Source of the DNA: an uncultured Prevotella sp.
Lineage (GTDB): Bacteria; Bacteroidota; Bacteroidia; Bacteroidales; Bacteroidaceae
Direction of reading: 5' to 3'
Assembly: GCA_937906495.1 (NCBI GenBank)
Contig: CALCVT010000062.1
Coordinates: 1 to 40,588, forward strand
DNA: 40,588 nt
Every line of letters starts with the position of its first letter. Positions within the stretch are counted from its first letter, which is position 1. Positions 8,229-16,294 of this stretch are shown in pieces. A program made the position numbers and the translations under genes. Under the pieces are notes generated by a model. The model worked only from the letters and a program-made list of their open reading frames with translations, did no database searches and was not told where the DNA came from.

Positions 8229-9416
8229 TTACTTGATGATATCGAGTTCGCGGAACACTTTTCCTAACGCTTCGACGGCACGATCTACCTGTTCCTTGGT
8301 GTGGGTTGCCATCAATGCTACACGTACCAGCGTGTCGTGTGGTGCACATGCGGGCGGAATAACCGGATTGATAAATACGCCGGCATCAAATGCTTTGGCT
8401 GTAGCGATAAAGGTCTTTTCAGTATCGCGTACATAGAGAGGGATGATGGGCGATTCAGTATCACCAATTTCAAAGCCAGCCTCGCGGAAGCGCTTCAAGG
8501 CGTAGCGAGTAACGTCCCACAAAGCCTCAATGCGTTCGGGCTCCTGCTGCAAGATGTGCAGAGCTTCCATTGCGCAGGCTGTAGCTGCGGGAGTATTTGA
8601 AGCCGAGAAGATGTAGGTGCGTGAATTATGGCGCAACCAGTTGATGATACTCTCGTCGGCAGCAATGAAACCGCCAATTGAGGCAAGCGACTTGCTGAAG
8701 GTACCCATAATCAAGTCAACCTCATCTGTAAGTCCGAAATAATCGCAAACACCTCGGCCTTGACGTCCGAATACACCAATACCATGTGCCTCATCAACCA
8801 TGATAGAGGCATTATACTTATGTTTGAGTTTAACGATTTCGGGTAGCTTAGCCAAATCGCCTTCCATTGAGAATACTCCATCCACAACAATCAGTTTGAC
8901 GGCTTCTGGTGCACATTTTTGCAATTGGCGTTCCAGGTCGGCCATATCGTTGTGCTTGTATTTCAAGCAAGTAGAAAAGGATAGGCGGCGTCCGTCAACA
9001 ATCGAAGCATGGTCACGGTCGTCGCAGATAATGTAGTCTTCGCGACCTGTTAGGCAGGATATAACACCAGAGTTTACGGTAAAACCAGTAGAAAAACAAA
9101 GAGAATCCTCTTTGCCAACAAACTGGGCCAATTCTTTTTCAAGTTGAACATGAAGGTCAAGCGTGCCATTCAAAAAGCGTGAGCCGGCACAGCCCGAACC
9201 ATATTTTTTCATTGCTTTGATTCCTGCTTCGATGATGCGCTCATCACCAGTAAGGCCAGTATAGGCGTTCGAACCGAACATCAATACATGGTGTCCGCCC
9301 ATTTCAACTTCAGTGCCTTGCTTTCCTTCGATTTCGCGGAAATAAGGATAAACGCCCTGTGCTTGATATTGTTGTGGCAGGGTGTATTTAGCTAATCTAT
9401 CTTGTAAAATACCCAT
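8229..9416 (-). CDS. spt: Serine palmitoyltransferase (sphingolipid biosynthesis)
   Basis: PLP enzyme of the alpha-oxoamine synthase family that condenses serine with palmitoyl-CoA to 3-ketosphinganine, the first step of Bacteroidota sphingolipid synthesis. The 395 residues show the cofactor-stacking His136 (DDRDHAS), Asp208 (MVDEAHG) and PLP Lys242 (GTFSKSLASIGGF). It resembles glycine C-acetyltransferase (Kbl), but the N-terminal pattern LPQQYQAQGVYPYFREIEG, GSGCAGSRFLNGTLDLH and PVIPPACAPHDTLVR fit the Bacteroidales Spt group as I remember it. I see no tdh partner for a Kbl role. It is a single gene with its own promoter and a strong downstream hairpin. Confidence 0.86.
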   Translation of the reverse strand: MGILQDRLAKYTLPQQYQAQGVYPYFREIEGKQGTEVEMGGHHVLMFGSNAYTGLTGDERIIEAGIKAMKKYGSGCAGSRFLNGTLDLHVQLEKELAQFVGKEDSLCFSTGFTVNSGVISCLTGREDYIICDDRDHASIVDGRRLSFSTCLKYKHNDMADLERQLQKCAPEAVKLIVVDGVFSMEGDLAKLPEIVKLKHKYNASIMVDEAHGIGVFGRQGRGVCDYFGLTDEVDLIMGTFSKSLASIGGFIAADESIINWLRHNSRTYIFSASNTPAATACAMEALHILQQEPERIEALWDVTRYALKRFREAGFEIGDTESPIIPLYVRDTEKTFIATAKAFDAGVFINPVIPPACAPHDTLVRVALMATHTKEQVDRAVEALGKVFRELDIIK

Positions 9417-9482
9417 GAGATAATGTTACTTGTAATGGAAGAGGGGTATGTATGATTTGTCTTCCCTCGTGCATAATTTAGT

Positions 9483-9491
9483 GCAAAGGTA
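9483..9491 (-). promoter_or_regulatory. Candidate -7 promoter element for spt
   Basis: The minus strand reads TACCTTTGC, matching TAnnTTTGC; the -33 element is degenerate. The predicted leader is about 60 bases. Confidence 0.55.
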
Positions 9492-9724
9492 CATTTTTTC
9501 GTACAATAAATCCACTTTTGCTGGGGGAAAATGCACGAAGTCTTAGTTATTGTGCGATTTTGCGGTTTATTGGGTTTTAATTTCCGCATCATCCCTGATG
9601 TATTTCTTTTTTGCATTTACGGCTGGTATGGCTTTGCTGTGCTGCTGCATGCAGTGAGTACTATCATGTATAATATGAGGCAAAAGCATTGTCTTCAGCT
9701 AAACGTTAAAAGAATACCTTCGGT

Positions 9725-9758
9725 ATTTGATTTTCACGCGGCTTTGTACTATCTTTGC
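9725..9758 (+). promoter_or_regulatory. Bacteroides-type promoter of the diacylglycerol-kinase-family gene
   Basis: TTTG (9725-9728), 21 bases, then TATCTTTGC (9750-9758). Both elements match the consensus. The start codon at 9763 lies only five bases beyond the -7 box, so the mRNA should be leaderless or nearly so. Confidence 0.75.
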
Positions 9759-9762
9759 CCTC

Positions 9763-10806
9763 ATGAAACAAAAAATACTTTATTTGATAAATCCAATATC
9801 CGGCACTCAACGCAAAAAAGGCATTGCCCTGTTGGCTGAGACGCTGACTAACCGCGACCTTTACGAGGTTGAGTTGAGTTACACCGAGTACGCCGGCCAT
9901 GCTACTGAGCTGACAAAAGCAGCCGTAGACCGGGGTATAGACGTGGTGGTAGCTGTAGGCGGAGACGGAACGGTCAACGAAGTAGGAAGAGCTTTAGTAC
10001 ATACTGATACAGCCTTAGCTATAATTCCGTGCGGGTCGGGTAATGGGCTTGCACGCCATTTGCGTATCCCCTTATCACCGCGTAAGGCTATTGATATTAT
10101 TAATCAAGGATTTGTGCAAGCACTTGATTATGGAACTATCAACGATCGTCCTTTCTTTTGTACGTGTGGGGTTGGTTTCGATGCCTTCATTAGCCAAAAA
10201 TTTGCTTCGGCTGGTAAACGTGGACTCTTGACCTACGTGGAAAATACCTTGAAGTCGGGTTTGCAGTACAAGCCTCAAACCTATATTATAGAGGACGAGA
10301 ATGGAAGTGAGGCTTGTGAGGCCTTTTTAATTGCTTGTGCCAATGCTTCACAGTATGGAAACGATGCTTATATAGCACCTTATGCAAGTATGAAGGATGG
10401 ATTGCTCGATGTTGTGGTAATGAAACCATTCAGTACCATAGAGTCGCCGCAAGTGGCCCTGCAACTTTTTACCGGAACGCTGCCTGCAAATAGCCATGTG
10501 CGTACGTTTCAGGCCGATAAACTGCTTATTAGAAGGGAGGGAGAAGGGGTGGCTCACTACGATGGTGATCCCTTTTGGACAGGCAGTACCATTGAAGTGG
10601 CCATCAGGCACGATTCGTTCAAGGTAGTAGTTAACCCTAATAAAGACGAACTGACCGAAACAGTACCAGGAAAGAATCTGCTTCAACTTGTGCCTGACTT
10701 TTTTAATGAATGGCGAAAGATGCCCGAGGAGTTGATTAACCGTACAAGTCAGGATATTAAACGTTTTAATCGAAATCTTTTAGATCGAATTAAGGGGAAG
10801 ATGTAG
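9763..10806 (+). CDS. Diacylglycerol kinase / lipid kinase family protein
   Basis: ATP-dependent lipid kinase of the DAGK catalytic-domain family (DgkB/YegS-like), likely phosphorylating a diacylglycerol or related lipid at the membrane. The 347 residues show the N-terminal strand ILYLINPISGT, the nucleotide-binding GGDGTVNEV (66-74) and GSGNGLARHL (91-100), and a C-terminal beta domain containing YDGDPF. The frame is open from 9727, but the promoter covers that stretch, so ATG 9763 is the start. The substrate cannot be read from the sequence; the neighbouring sphingolipid gene makes a sphingoid or ceramide substrate conceivable but unproven. A strong terminator follows. Confidence 0.88.
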   Translation: MKQKILYLINPISGTQRKKGIALLAETLTNRDLYEVELSYTEYAGHATELTKAAVDRGIDVVVAVGGDGTVNEVGRALVHTDTALAIIPCGSGNGLARHLRIPLSPRKAIDIINQGFVQALDYGTINDRPFFCTCGVGFDAFISQKFASAGKRGLLTYVENTLKSGLQYKPQTYIIEDENGSEACEAFLIACANASQYGNDAYIAPYASMKDGLLDVVVMKPFSTIESPQVALQLFTGTLPANSHVRTFQADKLLIRREGEGVAHYDGDPFWTGSTIEVAIRHDSFKVVVNPNKDELTETVPGKNLLQLVPDFFNEWRKMPEELINRTSQDIKRFNRNLLDRIKGKM

Positions 10807-10855
10807 CGCAGCGTGTGAAGTATAGTCCATACTTTATACATAATTCTATTAAGAT

Positions 10856-10915
10856 GCGCCAGCCCTAGAATTGCTGATAATTCCGGGGCTGGCGCTTTAG
10901 TGTATTATTTTTATG
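10856..10915 (+). terminator. Terminator of the lipid kinase gene
   Basis: A 10-bp perfect stem, GCGCCAGCCC (10856-10865) with GGGCTGGCGC (10886-10895), and inner AGAATT/AATTCC pairing are followed by TTTAG and TATTATTTTT. Confidence 0.75.
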
Positions 10916-10930
10916 TTCCTTCGAACATAT

Positions 10931-11902
10931 TTAGTGACATACAAACTTTGATTTTTCGCCGTTCAGTATCAGTTGGAGTGCAGGCTGGTTGGTAACCCGT
11001 TCTCTTTGGTTCAACTTGTCGTCCCAAAGGCAGTAATACCACTCATAATTATTTTTATTAAAGTAGTAGGTATTAAATTCCTGTTCGCAATTGTTCGGAG
11101 CCTCCAGACATTCGGCCAGTTTGCTAATGCGTCCAGTCTTGTCTTCACCATATAAGTATTGGGTAAACTCCAGGGGATTGAAGTTGTTTGAAAGCAGGTA
11201 GTAAGTTTTTCCTTGTTTTTGCAGTGTAAATAAACTTCTTGTTTTGCTGAAGTCCTTGAGGCATTGCACTTCATACCCTTTTTCGCGGGCTATAAAAACG
11301 TAGCACCACCAAGGATTATAGTTGTATTCCTGTCCAAAATTGCGTACTCCAATGTGGTGATCGGCCGATTGCATGTGTACGAGACAGGTGATGTCGGGAG
11401 CATAATATGCAGCACACATCATGAACCATTCGCTGTAGGTAAGGTCTATGCTTGTTGCATGATCTTCGATTTGCGCTGCGTAAAAGCCCAGGCTGTTTAA
11501 GCATTGGCTGACGTGTTTGTCGGGATAGAACTTGCGTTTCCCTTGGCGGTACTCGTCTATATACTTGATGCATTGCTTAAAATCGTGTATATATGTAGCG
11601 CTTTCTGCATTGTCGGAACTTCCAGGTATATGGTTCTTTGAGGCAATTGAGTCGAAAAATACAGTTAAGTCTGTCACTTGCTCAAAGTGAAAGTAACTCA
11701 TAGTAGTGTGACTGACAGAGCTGTCATTATTGTTTTTTACAATCGTATTGTTGCTTTTTATAGTGTTGGCTGTTGTGTTCTGCAACAGGGATTCCTGTGG
11801 AGTGTTTTTTTTGCAAGATGTAAGAACAGGTATAGCCAACCACAGAATAGCAGTACATACATTTAGCGCAAAGCGAGTGGGCAAGGTTAAATGTTTTTTC
11901 AT
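10931..11902 (-). CDS. Hypothetical lipoprotein, family not recognised
   Basis: I do not recognise this family. The frame is open from 12013, but ATG 11902 starts a clear lipoprotein signal peptide: MKKHLTL, a hydrophobic core, and lipobox LTSC with Cys30. The mature part is about 294 residues: a Ser/Asn-rich tether (about 31-65), then a predicted globular domain rich in Tyr, Trp and Cys (YNPWWCYVF, YEWYYCLWDD) with at least seven further cysteines. Aromatic and cysteine content suggest a compact extracytoplasmic domain, possibly disulfide-bonded. No enzyme motif is visible. It stands between the lipid kinase terminator and dapA with about 350 noncoding bases upstream, so it is probably a single-gene unit. 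Confidence 0.72.
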   Translation of the reverse strand: MKKHLTLPTRFALNVCTAILWLAIPVLTSCKKNTPQESLLQNTTANTIKSNNTIVKNNNDSSVSHTTMSYFHFEQVTDLTVFFDSIASKNHIPGSSDNAESATYIHDFKQCIKYIDEYRQGKRKFYPDKHVSQCLNSLGFYAAQIEDHATSIDLTYSEWFMMCAAYYAPDITCLVHMQSADHHIGVRNFGQEYNYNPWWCYVFIAREKGYEVQCLKDFSKTRSLFTLQKQGKTYYLLSNNFNPLEFTQYLYGEDKTGRISKLAECLEAPNNCEQEFNTYYFNKNNYEWYYCLWDDKLNQRERVTNQPALQLILNGEKSKFVCH

Positions 11903-12253
11903 AGTCTTTAATCGTATCAGTAAATGTTCTGTAGTTGGATTTAGTAAGTAGCCTGCCGTTTTAGGCACCATGTAAATCCTTCTACATACCATTCTAAAAT
12001 AAATACATGCCAAAGTAAATTGTCGGTTGGGTTTGGGATAATGCTTTCAGGAGTATCTGGCAGCAGGGTGCAGGGGCTATGTTCCGAATTTGAGGTTGAT
12101 GCAAAGCAAATAGGCCGGTATCCATGTCCTGAGAATGGAAACCGACCTGTAAATTTGTACGGAGCGTGTAATTAAAGCAAACTTGATTTTAAGCAATATA
12201 TACCTGCGCATTGTAAACTGCTTGCATCGGAATAGATTAAAGTGCGCATCGCA
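11903..12253. other. Noncoding gap upstream of the hypothetical lipoprotein
   Basis: It holds the dapA terminator (12112-12148) and, on minus, a near-match to a -7 box (TTACTTTG, about 12017-12024) that could drive the lipoprotein gene with a leader of about 110 bases. I see no gene or repeat in the remainder. Confidence 0.4.
12112..12148 (-). terminator. Candidate terminator of dapA
   Basis: A 14-bp stem with two mismatches (12112-12125 with 12135-12148) and a 9-base loop. On the minus strand it is followed by ATTTGCTTTGC, a weak T tract. It begins about 105 bases after the dapA stop. Confidence 0.5.
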
Positions 12254-13138
12254 TCAGAAGTTTTGCACAAAGGCTTCAAGTTCGTTGAAGGTCGTTTCGC
12301 GTACTGGTACTAGTGGAAGTCGTACCCGGTTTTCAGCTTTTTGCAAAATGGCCATAAGAGCCTTGATGCCCGAAGGGTTTCCATCAGTCGATAGCAGCGG
12401 ATAAACTTTGCTGAACTTGCGGTGAATGTTTAGTGCAGCTGTATAGTCGCCAGCTATTGCTTTGTGAATCATTTTGCCAAAATCGGCAGTATAGGCATTG
12501 CCAACCACTGAGATTACGCCCACTGCTCCTATGGTCAGCAGTTCAAAGGTTATAGCATCATCGCCGCTCAGCACCTCAAAGCCTTCGGGGGCATTTTCGA
12601 TAATAGTATCTATTTGTGCCACATTGCCTGAGGCTTCTTTTATAGCTACCACGTTCGGGCAGTCGTTGGCTATGCGTAGCGTAGTTTCGGCAGTCAAGTT
12701 TACAGCAGTACGTCCAGGTACATTGTAGAGCACTACCGGTAGCGGACTTGCCTCGGCAATGGCCTTGAAGTGGCAGTACAGCCCCTCTTGAGAGGGCTTA
12801 TTGTAATACGGGGTAACTATCAGAACGCCTTGAAAACCCGTCAAGTCTTCGGTTTGCAGATAGTCTATGACAGCAGTTGTACTGTTGGTTCCTGCTCCTA
12901 ACAGCAGAGGAACCCGTCCGGCGTTCACACGCTTGACAGTTTCGATAACGGCCCGTTTTTCGTCGGGCGTCAGGCAGGGTGTTTCGGCCGTAGTACCAAG
13001 TACACACAAGAAGTCTACTCCTTCCTTTATTTGAGTTTCGACCAGTTGTTCGAGTTGTTCAAAGTGGATGCTGCCATCAGTATTGAAAGGGGTAACCAGG
13101 GCAATGCCCAATCCCTTGAAAGGGTTCACTCTTATCAT
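12254..13138 (-). CDS. dapA: 4-hydroxy-tetrahydrodipicolinate synthase
   Basis: Condenses pyruvate with aspartate semialdehyde, the first committed step to diaminopimelate and lysine. The 294-residue TIM barrel has Schiff-base Lys167 (VVAIKEASG), Tyr138 and Arg143 in YNVPGRT, YYNKPSQEG, and the pyruvate-binding GTTAETP at 48-54, where most members have GTTGE. Length is typical. It follows lpd on the minus strand, but a promoter at 13168-13176 gives it a separate start, so it need not belong to the glycine cleavage unit. N-acetylneuraminate lyases share the fold; the motif set fits DapA better. Confidence 0.95.
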   Translation of the reverse strand: MIRVNPFKGLGIALVTPFNTDGSIHFEQLEQLVETQIKEGVDFLCVLGTTAETPCLTPDEKRAVIETVKRVNAGRVPLLLGAGTNSTTAVIDYLQTEDLTGFQGVLIVTPYYNKPSQEGLYCHFKAIAEASPLPVVLYNVPGRTAVNLTAETTLRIANDCPNVVAIKEASGNVAQIDTIIENAPEGFEVLSGDDAITFELLTIGAVGVISVVGNAYTADFGKMIHKAIAGDYTAALNIHRKFSKVYPLLSTDGNPSGIKALMAILQKAENRVRLPLVPVRETTFNELEAFVQNF

Positions 13139-13167
13139 ATTTTCTGTTTATAGGTTACAGACTATGT

Positions 13168-13176
13168 GCAAAGATA
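13168..13176 (-). promoter_or_regulatory. Candidate -7 promoter element for dapA
   Basis: The minus strand reads TATCTTTGC, exact to consensus, 29 bases upstream of the start codon. The -33 element is weak. Confidence 0.6.
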
Positions 13177-13306
13177 GTGCAAGGCAAGCGAAGAGAAAAA
13201 CGAAAGTCCAAACTTTTTTATTTTCTTCTCGCCTGCCTGCTTTCTGTTTATTGACTTTTGCACTTAAGTGCAACAATCGGCACCTGCATCCATCCAAATA
13301 AGCGTT

Positions 13307-14668
13307 TTATTCGGCTGCTGCCTGCAAAACGAGTTCGGAGAGTGTGGGATGGGCGTGAATGGTGTGTACCAATTGGTCGATGGTTCCTTGGGTGCTCATG
13401 AGCAAAGCCACCTCGTGAATGAGTTCCGATGCATGTGCTCCAAGTACATGTGCTCCGAGCACCTGTCCGTTGGGAGCTACAATGAGTTTTACTAAACCAT
13501 CGTTGGCTGCGTCCATGGCCAGTGCGCGTCCGTTGGCATGGTAAAAAGATTTGTGTACTATCGCTTCGGGACATTCTGTTTTAGCTTGTTCTTCGGTAAG
13601 TCCAACCATAGCAGCTTCGGGGGTTGTAAAAACAGCGCCCGGAACGAGCGATAAGTCCGTTGGGTCATTTTGTCCTAAAATGTGGGCCAGTGCATGGTAG
13701 CTTTGGAAGGTGGCAGCATGAGCCAACTGGCAACGTCCGTTAATGTCGCCTACGGCATAAACACCCGGGATATTGGTTTGCATGTCGTCGTCAACCTGAA
13801 TGCCGCGTGGTGTGAAGGCAATACCTGCTTCTTCAAGGTTCAGACTATTGACATTGGCACCGCGTCCAACAGCCATAAGCACTACGTCGGCCAGGCATTC
13901 GTGTACAGCGCTGCGGTGTTCGTAGCTAACGTGCAATTCTCCGTTATTTTCTTCGTTGGCATGGATTGCAGTGACGGGTGCGCCGGTAATAAATTCAATT
14001 CCTTGTTTTTTGAGCGCTGTGCGCAGGCGTTTAGCTATATCGCGGTCAAAGTTCGGGAGTATTTCCTTGCAGAATTCAATGACCGTAACCTTCGAACCAA
14101 AGGTATTGAAAATGCCTGCAAACTCCAACCCGATTACGCCGCCGCCAATAATACATAGGCGTTTGGGCAATTCGGTAAGTTGGAGTAGTTCGGTTGAGGT
14201 GAGAACCCCAGGTGTGTGTGCCCCGGGAATGGGTAAGAATTTTGGAACAGATCCAGTTGCAATGAACACATAGTCGGCATGGATAGTTTCATCGCCTACC
14301 CGAATGGTGTGTGCATCGCCTGGTACGAACTGTGCAAATCCGTTGTGGAAGGTAATGCCTGGAGTGCTCATCAGTGTTTTTATGCCTTCGCGGAGTTGGG
14401 CCGTTACACGATTTTTGCGTTCAATGGCCGCAGACAGGTCAAATCCCGAGGTGTCAGTGTTAATGCCGTAGGCTGTAGCAGCTTTAGCAGTTTCGAGCAC
14501 CTCGGCGGTGTGGCAGAGGCATTTCGTGGGGATGCAGCCTTCGCACAGGCAGGTACCTCCCAGGTGTTCGGCATGGTCTACAATGTGTACATCCAGTCCG
14601 GCCTTGGCTGCGCGGACGGCGCATTCGTATCCACCAGGACCTGCGCCTATGATGAGAAGAGATTTCAT
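13307..14668 (-). CDS. lpd: Dihydrolipoyl dehydrogenase (L protein of glycine cleavage)
   Basis: FAD-dependent disulfide oxidoreductase that reoxidises dihydrolipoyl groups with NAD+. In 453 residues: FAD-binding GAGPGGYECA (8-17), redox disulfide Cys40-Cys45 in GGTCLCEGCIPTK, a second Rossmann motif IGGGVIGLEFAG, AVGDINGRCQLAHAA, and the interface catalytic dyad His440/Glu445 in HPTLSE. The usual Asn-Val between the redox cysteines is Cys42-Glu43, giving a third cysteine inside the active-site loop and a fourth at Cys50. The frame is open to 14722, but ATG 14668 (MKSLLIIGAGPGG) fits the family. It lies 147 bases after gcvPB, as the last gene of the glycine cleavage cluster, so it probably serves GcvH. 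Confidence 0.94.
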   Translation of the reverse strand: MKSLLIIGAGPGGYECAVRAAKAGLDVHIVDHAEHLGGTCLCEGCIPTKCLCHTAEVLETAKAATAYGINTDTSGFDLSAAIERKNRVTAQLREGIKTLMSTPGITFHNGFAQFVPGDAHTIRVGDETIHADYVFIATGSVPKFLPIPGAHTPGVLTSTELLQLTELPKRLCIIGGGVIGLEFAGIFNTFGSKVTVIEFCKEILPNFDRDIAKRLRTALKKQGIEFITGAPVTAIHANEENNGELHVSYEHRSAVHECLADVVLMAVGRGANVNSLNLEEAGIAFTPRGIQVDDDMQTNIPGVYAVGDINGRCQLAHAATFQSYHALAHILGQNDPTDLSLVPGAVFTTPEAAMVGLTEEQAKTECPEAIVHKSFYHANGRALAMDAANDGLVKLIVAPNGQVLGAHVLGAHASELIHEVALLMSTQGTIDQLVHTIHAHPTLSELVLQAAAE

Positions 14669-14727
14669 GGTATAAAGGGGATTTGATGTTTGCCGCAACT
14701 GCAGCAGTAAAGTGAAACCCACCTTTT

Positions 14728-14770
14728 GAACATAAAGCCCATAGCCTGGTAGGCTTTCGGCTTTATGTTC
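14728..14770 (-). other. Long hairpin between gcvPB and lpd
   Basis: GAACATAAAGCC (14728-14739) pairs perfectly with GGCTTTATGTTC (14759-14770), and the loop holds a second stem AGCCT-GGT-AGGCT. Neither strand has a following T tract, so I read it as an intercistronic processing or stability element rather than a full terminator. Confidence 0.55.
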
Positions 14771-14815
14771 GCAGGTCTGGGTTATATACGTAAAACCTTA
14801 CTTAAATTTTACGGT

Positions 14816-16294
14816 TTAGAAAGTGAACTTAGCGTCTTTTACAGCCTTAACGTCGTCCAGGCGGCGCACAGGAGTGTGGTGCGGTGCTTCGCGCAGGAGT
14901 TCGGGTTGGTCGTGTGCTTCGACTGCAATTTTCTTCATTACATCGATAAAGGCATCGAGTGTCTCCTTGCTTTCGGTTTCGGTGGGCTCTATCATCATCG
15001 ACTCGTGGAAAAGGAGTGGGAAGTAGATGGTTGGTGCATGGAAACCATAGTCGAGCAGGCGTTTGGCCACTTCGAGTGTGGTGATGTGCGAGGCATCGCT
15101 ATGCGAGCCACCATATTCGGGGCGTAATCCGTCGAATACAAATTCGTGTTTGCACAGGCCATCAATGGGCAGGTAGTAATAGTCCTTGAGGCATTCCTTT
15201 ATATAGTTAGCATTGAGCACCGAAAGTTTTCCGGCCATAGGTACATATTCCTTACCTAAAGTGAGCAAGTAGGCGTAAGCACGAACCAAAATGCCGTAGT
15301 TGCTCAAATGCGATGAAATGCTGCCCAGCGCTTCGGGGTTCTGCTTGAGTTCATACATGCCAGATTCTTTGTTCAGGCACACTTGTGGGTTGGGCAGGTA
15401 TTCTTCCAAGCCTTTGCGCACGCCAACCGGGCCGCTTCCGGGGCCACCGCCACCATGAGGGGTGCTAAATGTTTTGTGCAGGTTGATGTGCATCACGTCG
15501 AATCCCATGTCGCCAGGACGACAAACGCCGAGCATCGGGTTAAGGTTAGCTCCATCGTAATACATCAATCCGCCACATTCGTGTACCAAACGGGCTATTT
15601 CGGGAATTTGGCGTTCAAAGATACCCAGCGTGTTAGGGTTGGTCATCATCATACCGGCAATATCATCGCCGAGCAGCGGTTTGAGGTCTTCTACATCAAC
15701 GGTGCCGTCAGGTTTGCTTTTAACCTCAACAATCTGCAGGCCACATACTGCTGCCGAGGCAGGGTTTGTGCCGTGTGCTGAATCGGGTACAATGATTTTG
15801 GTACGCTTCGTGTCGCCTCGTTTTTGGTGATAAGTACGAATTACCATCAAACCGGTTAATTCGCCGTGAGCACCGGCGTAGGGGTTGAGGGTAAAGCGTT
15901 CAAGTCCGCCAATTTCTGAGAGTGTGCGTTGTACTTCATCGTAGAGTTTAAGAACGCCTTGCATGTCCTCGGCATCTTGAGCCGGGTGGATTTGAGTAAA
16001 TCCGGGCAATGCGGCCATCTCTTCGTTGATTTTGGGATTGTATTTCATGGTGCAACTGCCCAAGGGGTAGAAGCCAGTATCAACACCAAAGTTATTGCCC
16101 GACATATTAGTATAATGTCTTACCACGGTCAATTCATCGGCTTCGGGCAGTTTTGCCGGTGCATTTTGGCGCAAAAGGTTTTCGGGAAGGTCGGCAATGC
16201 GGTGTTCTTTCCATGGGTTTTGGGGGAGTGAGTAGCCTTTGCGTCCGGGTTTCGAGAGTTCGAATATCAGGGGAGAATATACGGTGCTGTTCAT
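14816..16294 (-). CDS. gcvPB: Glycine dehydrogenase (decarboxylating) subunit 2
   Basis: The C-terminal, PLP-bearing half of the glycine cleavage P protein; with GcvPA it decarboxylates glycine and transfers the aminomethyl group to the lipoyl arm of GcvH. In 492 residues I see GSCTMKYNPK (79-88), DSAHGTNPAS (171-180), YYDGANLN (245-252) and PLP Lys274 in HINLHKTFSTPHGGGGPG. It overlaps gcvPA by ATGA (16291-16294), so translation is probably coupled. The split P protein is normal in Gram-positives, Thermotoga and archaea; many Bacteroidota carry one fused gcvP. Confidence 0.95.
   Translation of the reverse strand: MNSTVYSPLIFELSKPGRKGYSLPQNPWKEHRIADLPENLLRQNAPAKLPEADELTVVRHYTNMSGNNFGVDTGFYPLGSCTMKYNPKINEEMAALPGFTQIHPAQDAEDMQGVLKLYDEVQRTLSEIGGLERFTLNPYAGAHGELTGLMVIRTYHQKRGDTKRTKIIVPDSAHGTNPASAAVCGLQIVEVKSKPDGTVDVEDLKPLLGDDIAGMMMTNPNTLGIFERQIPEIARLVHECGGLMYYDGANLNPMLGVCRPGDMGFDVMHINLHKTFSTPHGGGGPGSGPVGVRKGLEEYLPNPQVCLNKESGMYELKQNPEALGSISSHLSNYGILVRAYAYLLTLGKEYVPMAGKLSVLNANYIKECLKDYYYLPIDGLCKHEFVFDGLRPEYGGSHSDASHITTLEVAKRLLDYGFHAPTIYFPLLFHESMMIEPTETESKETLDAFIDVMKKIAVEAHDQPELLREAPHHTPVRRLDDVKAVKDAKFTF

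Noticed and set aside
8229..9416. Glycine C-acetyltransferase (Kbl) as the name for this gene
   Set aside because: The alpha-oxoamine synthase fold is shared, but the N-terminal and PPACAP patterns fit Bacteroidales Spt and there is no tdh neighbour.
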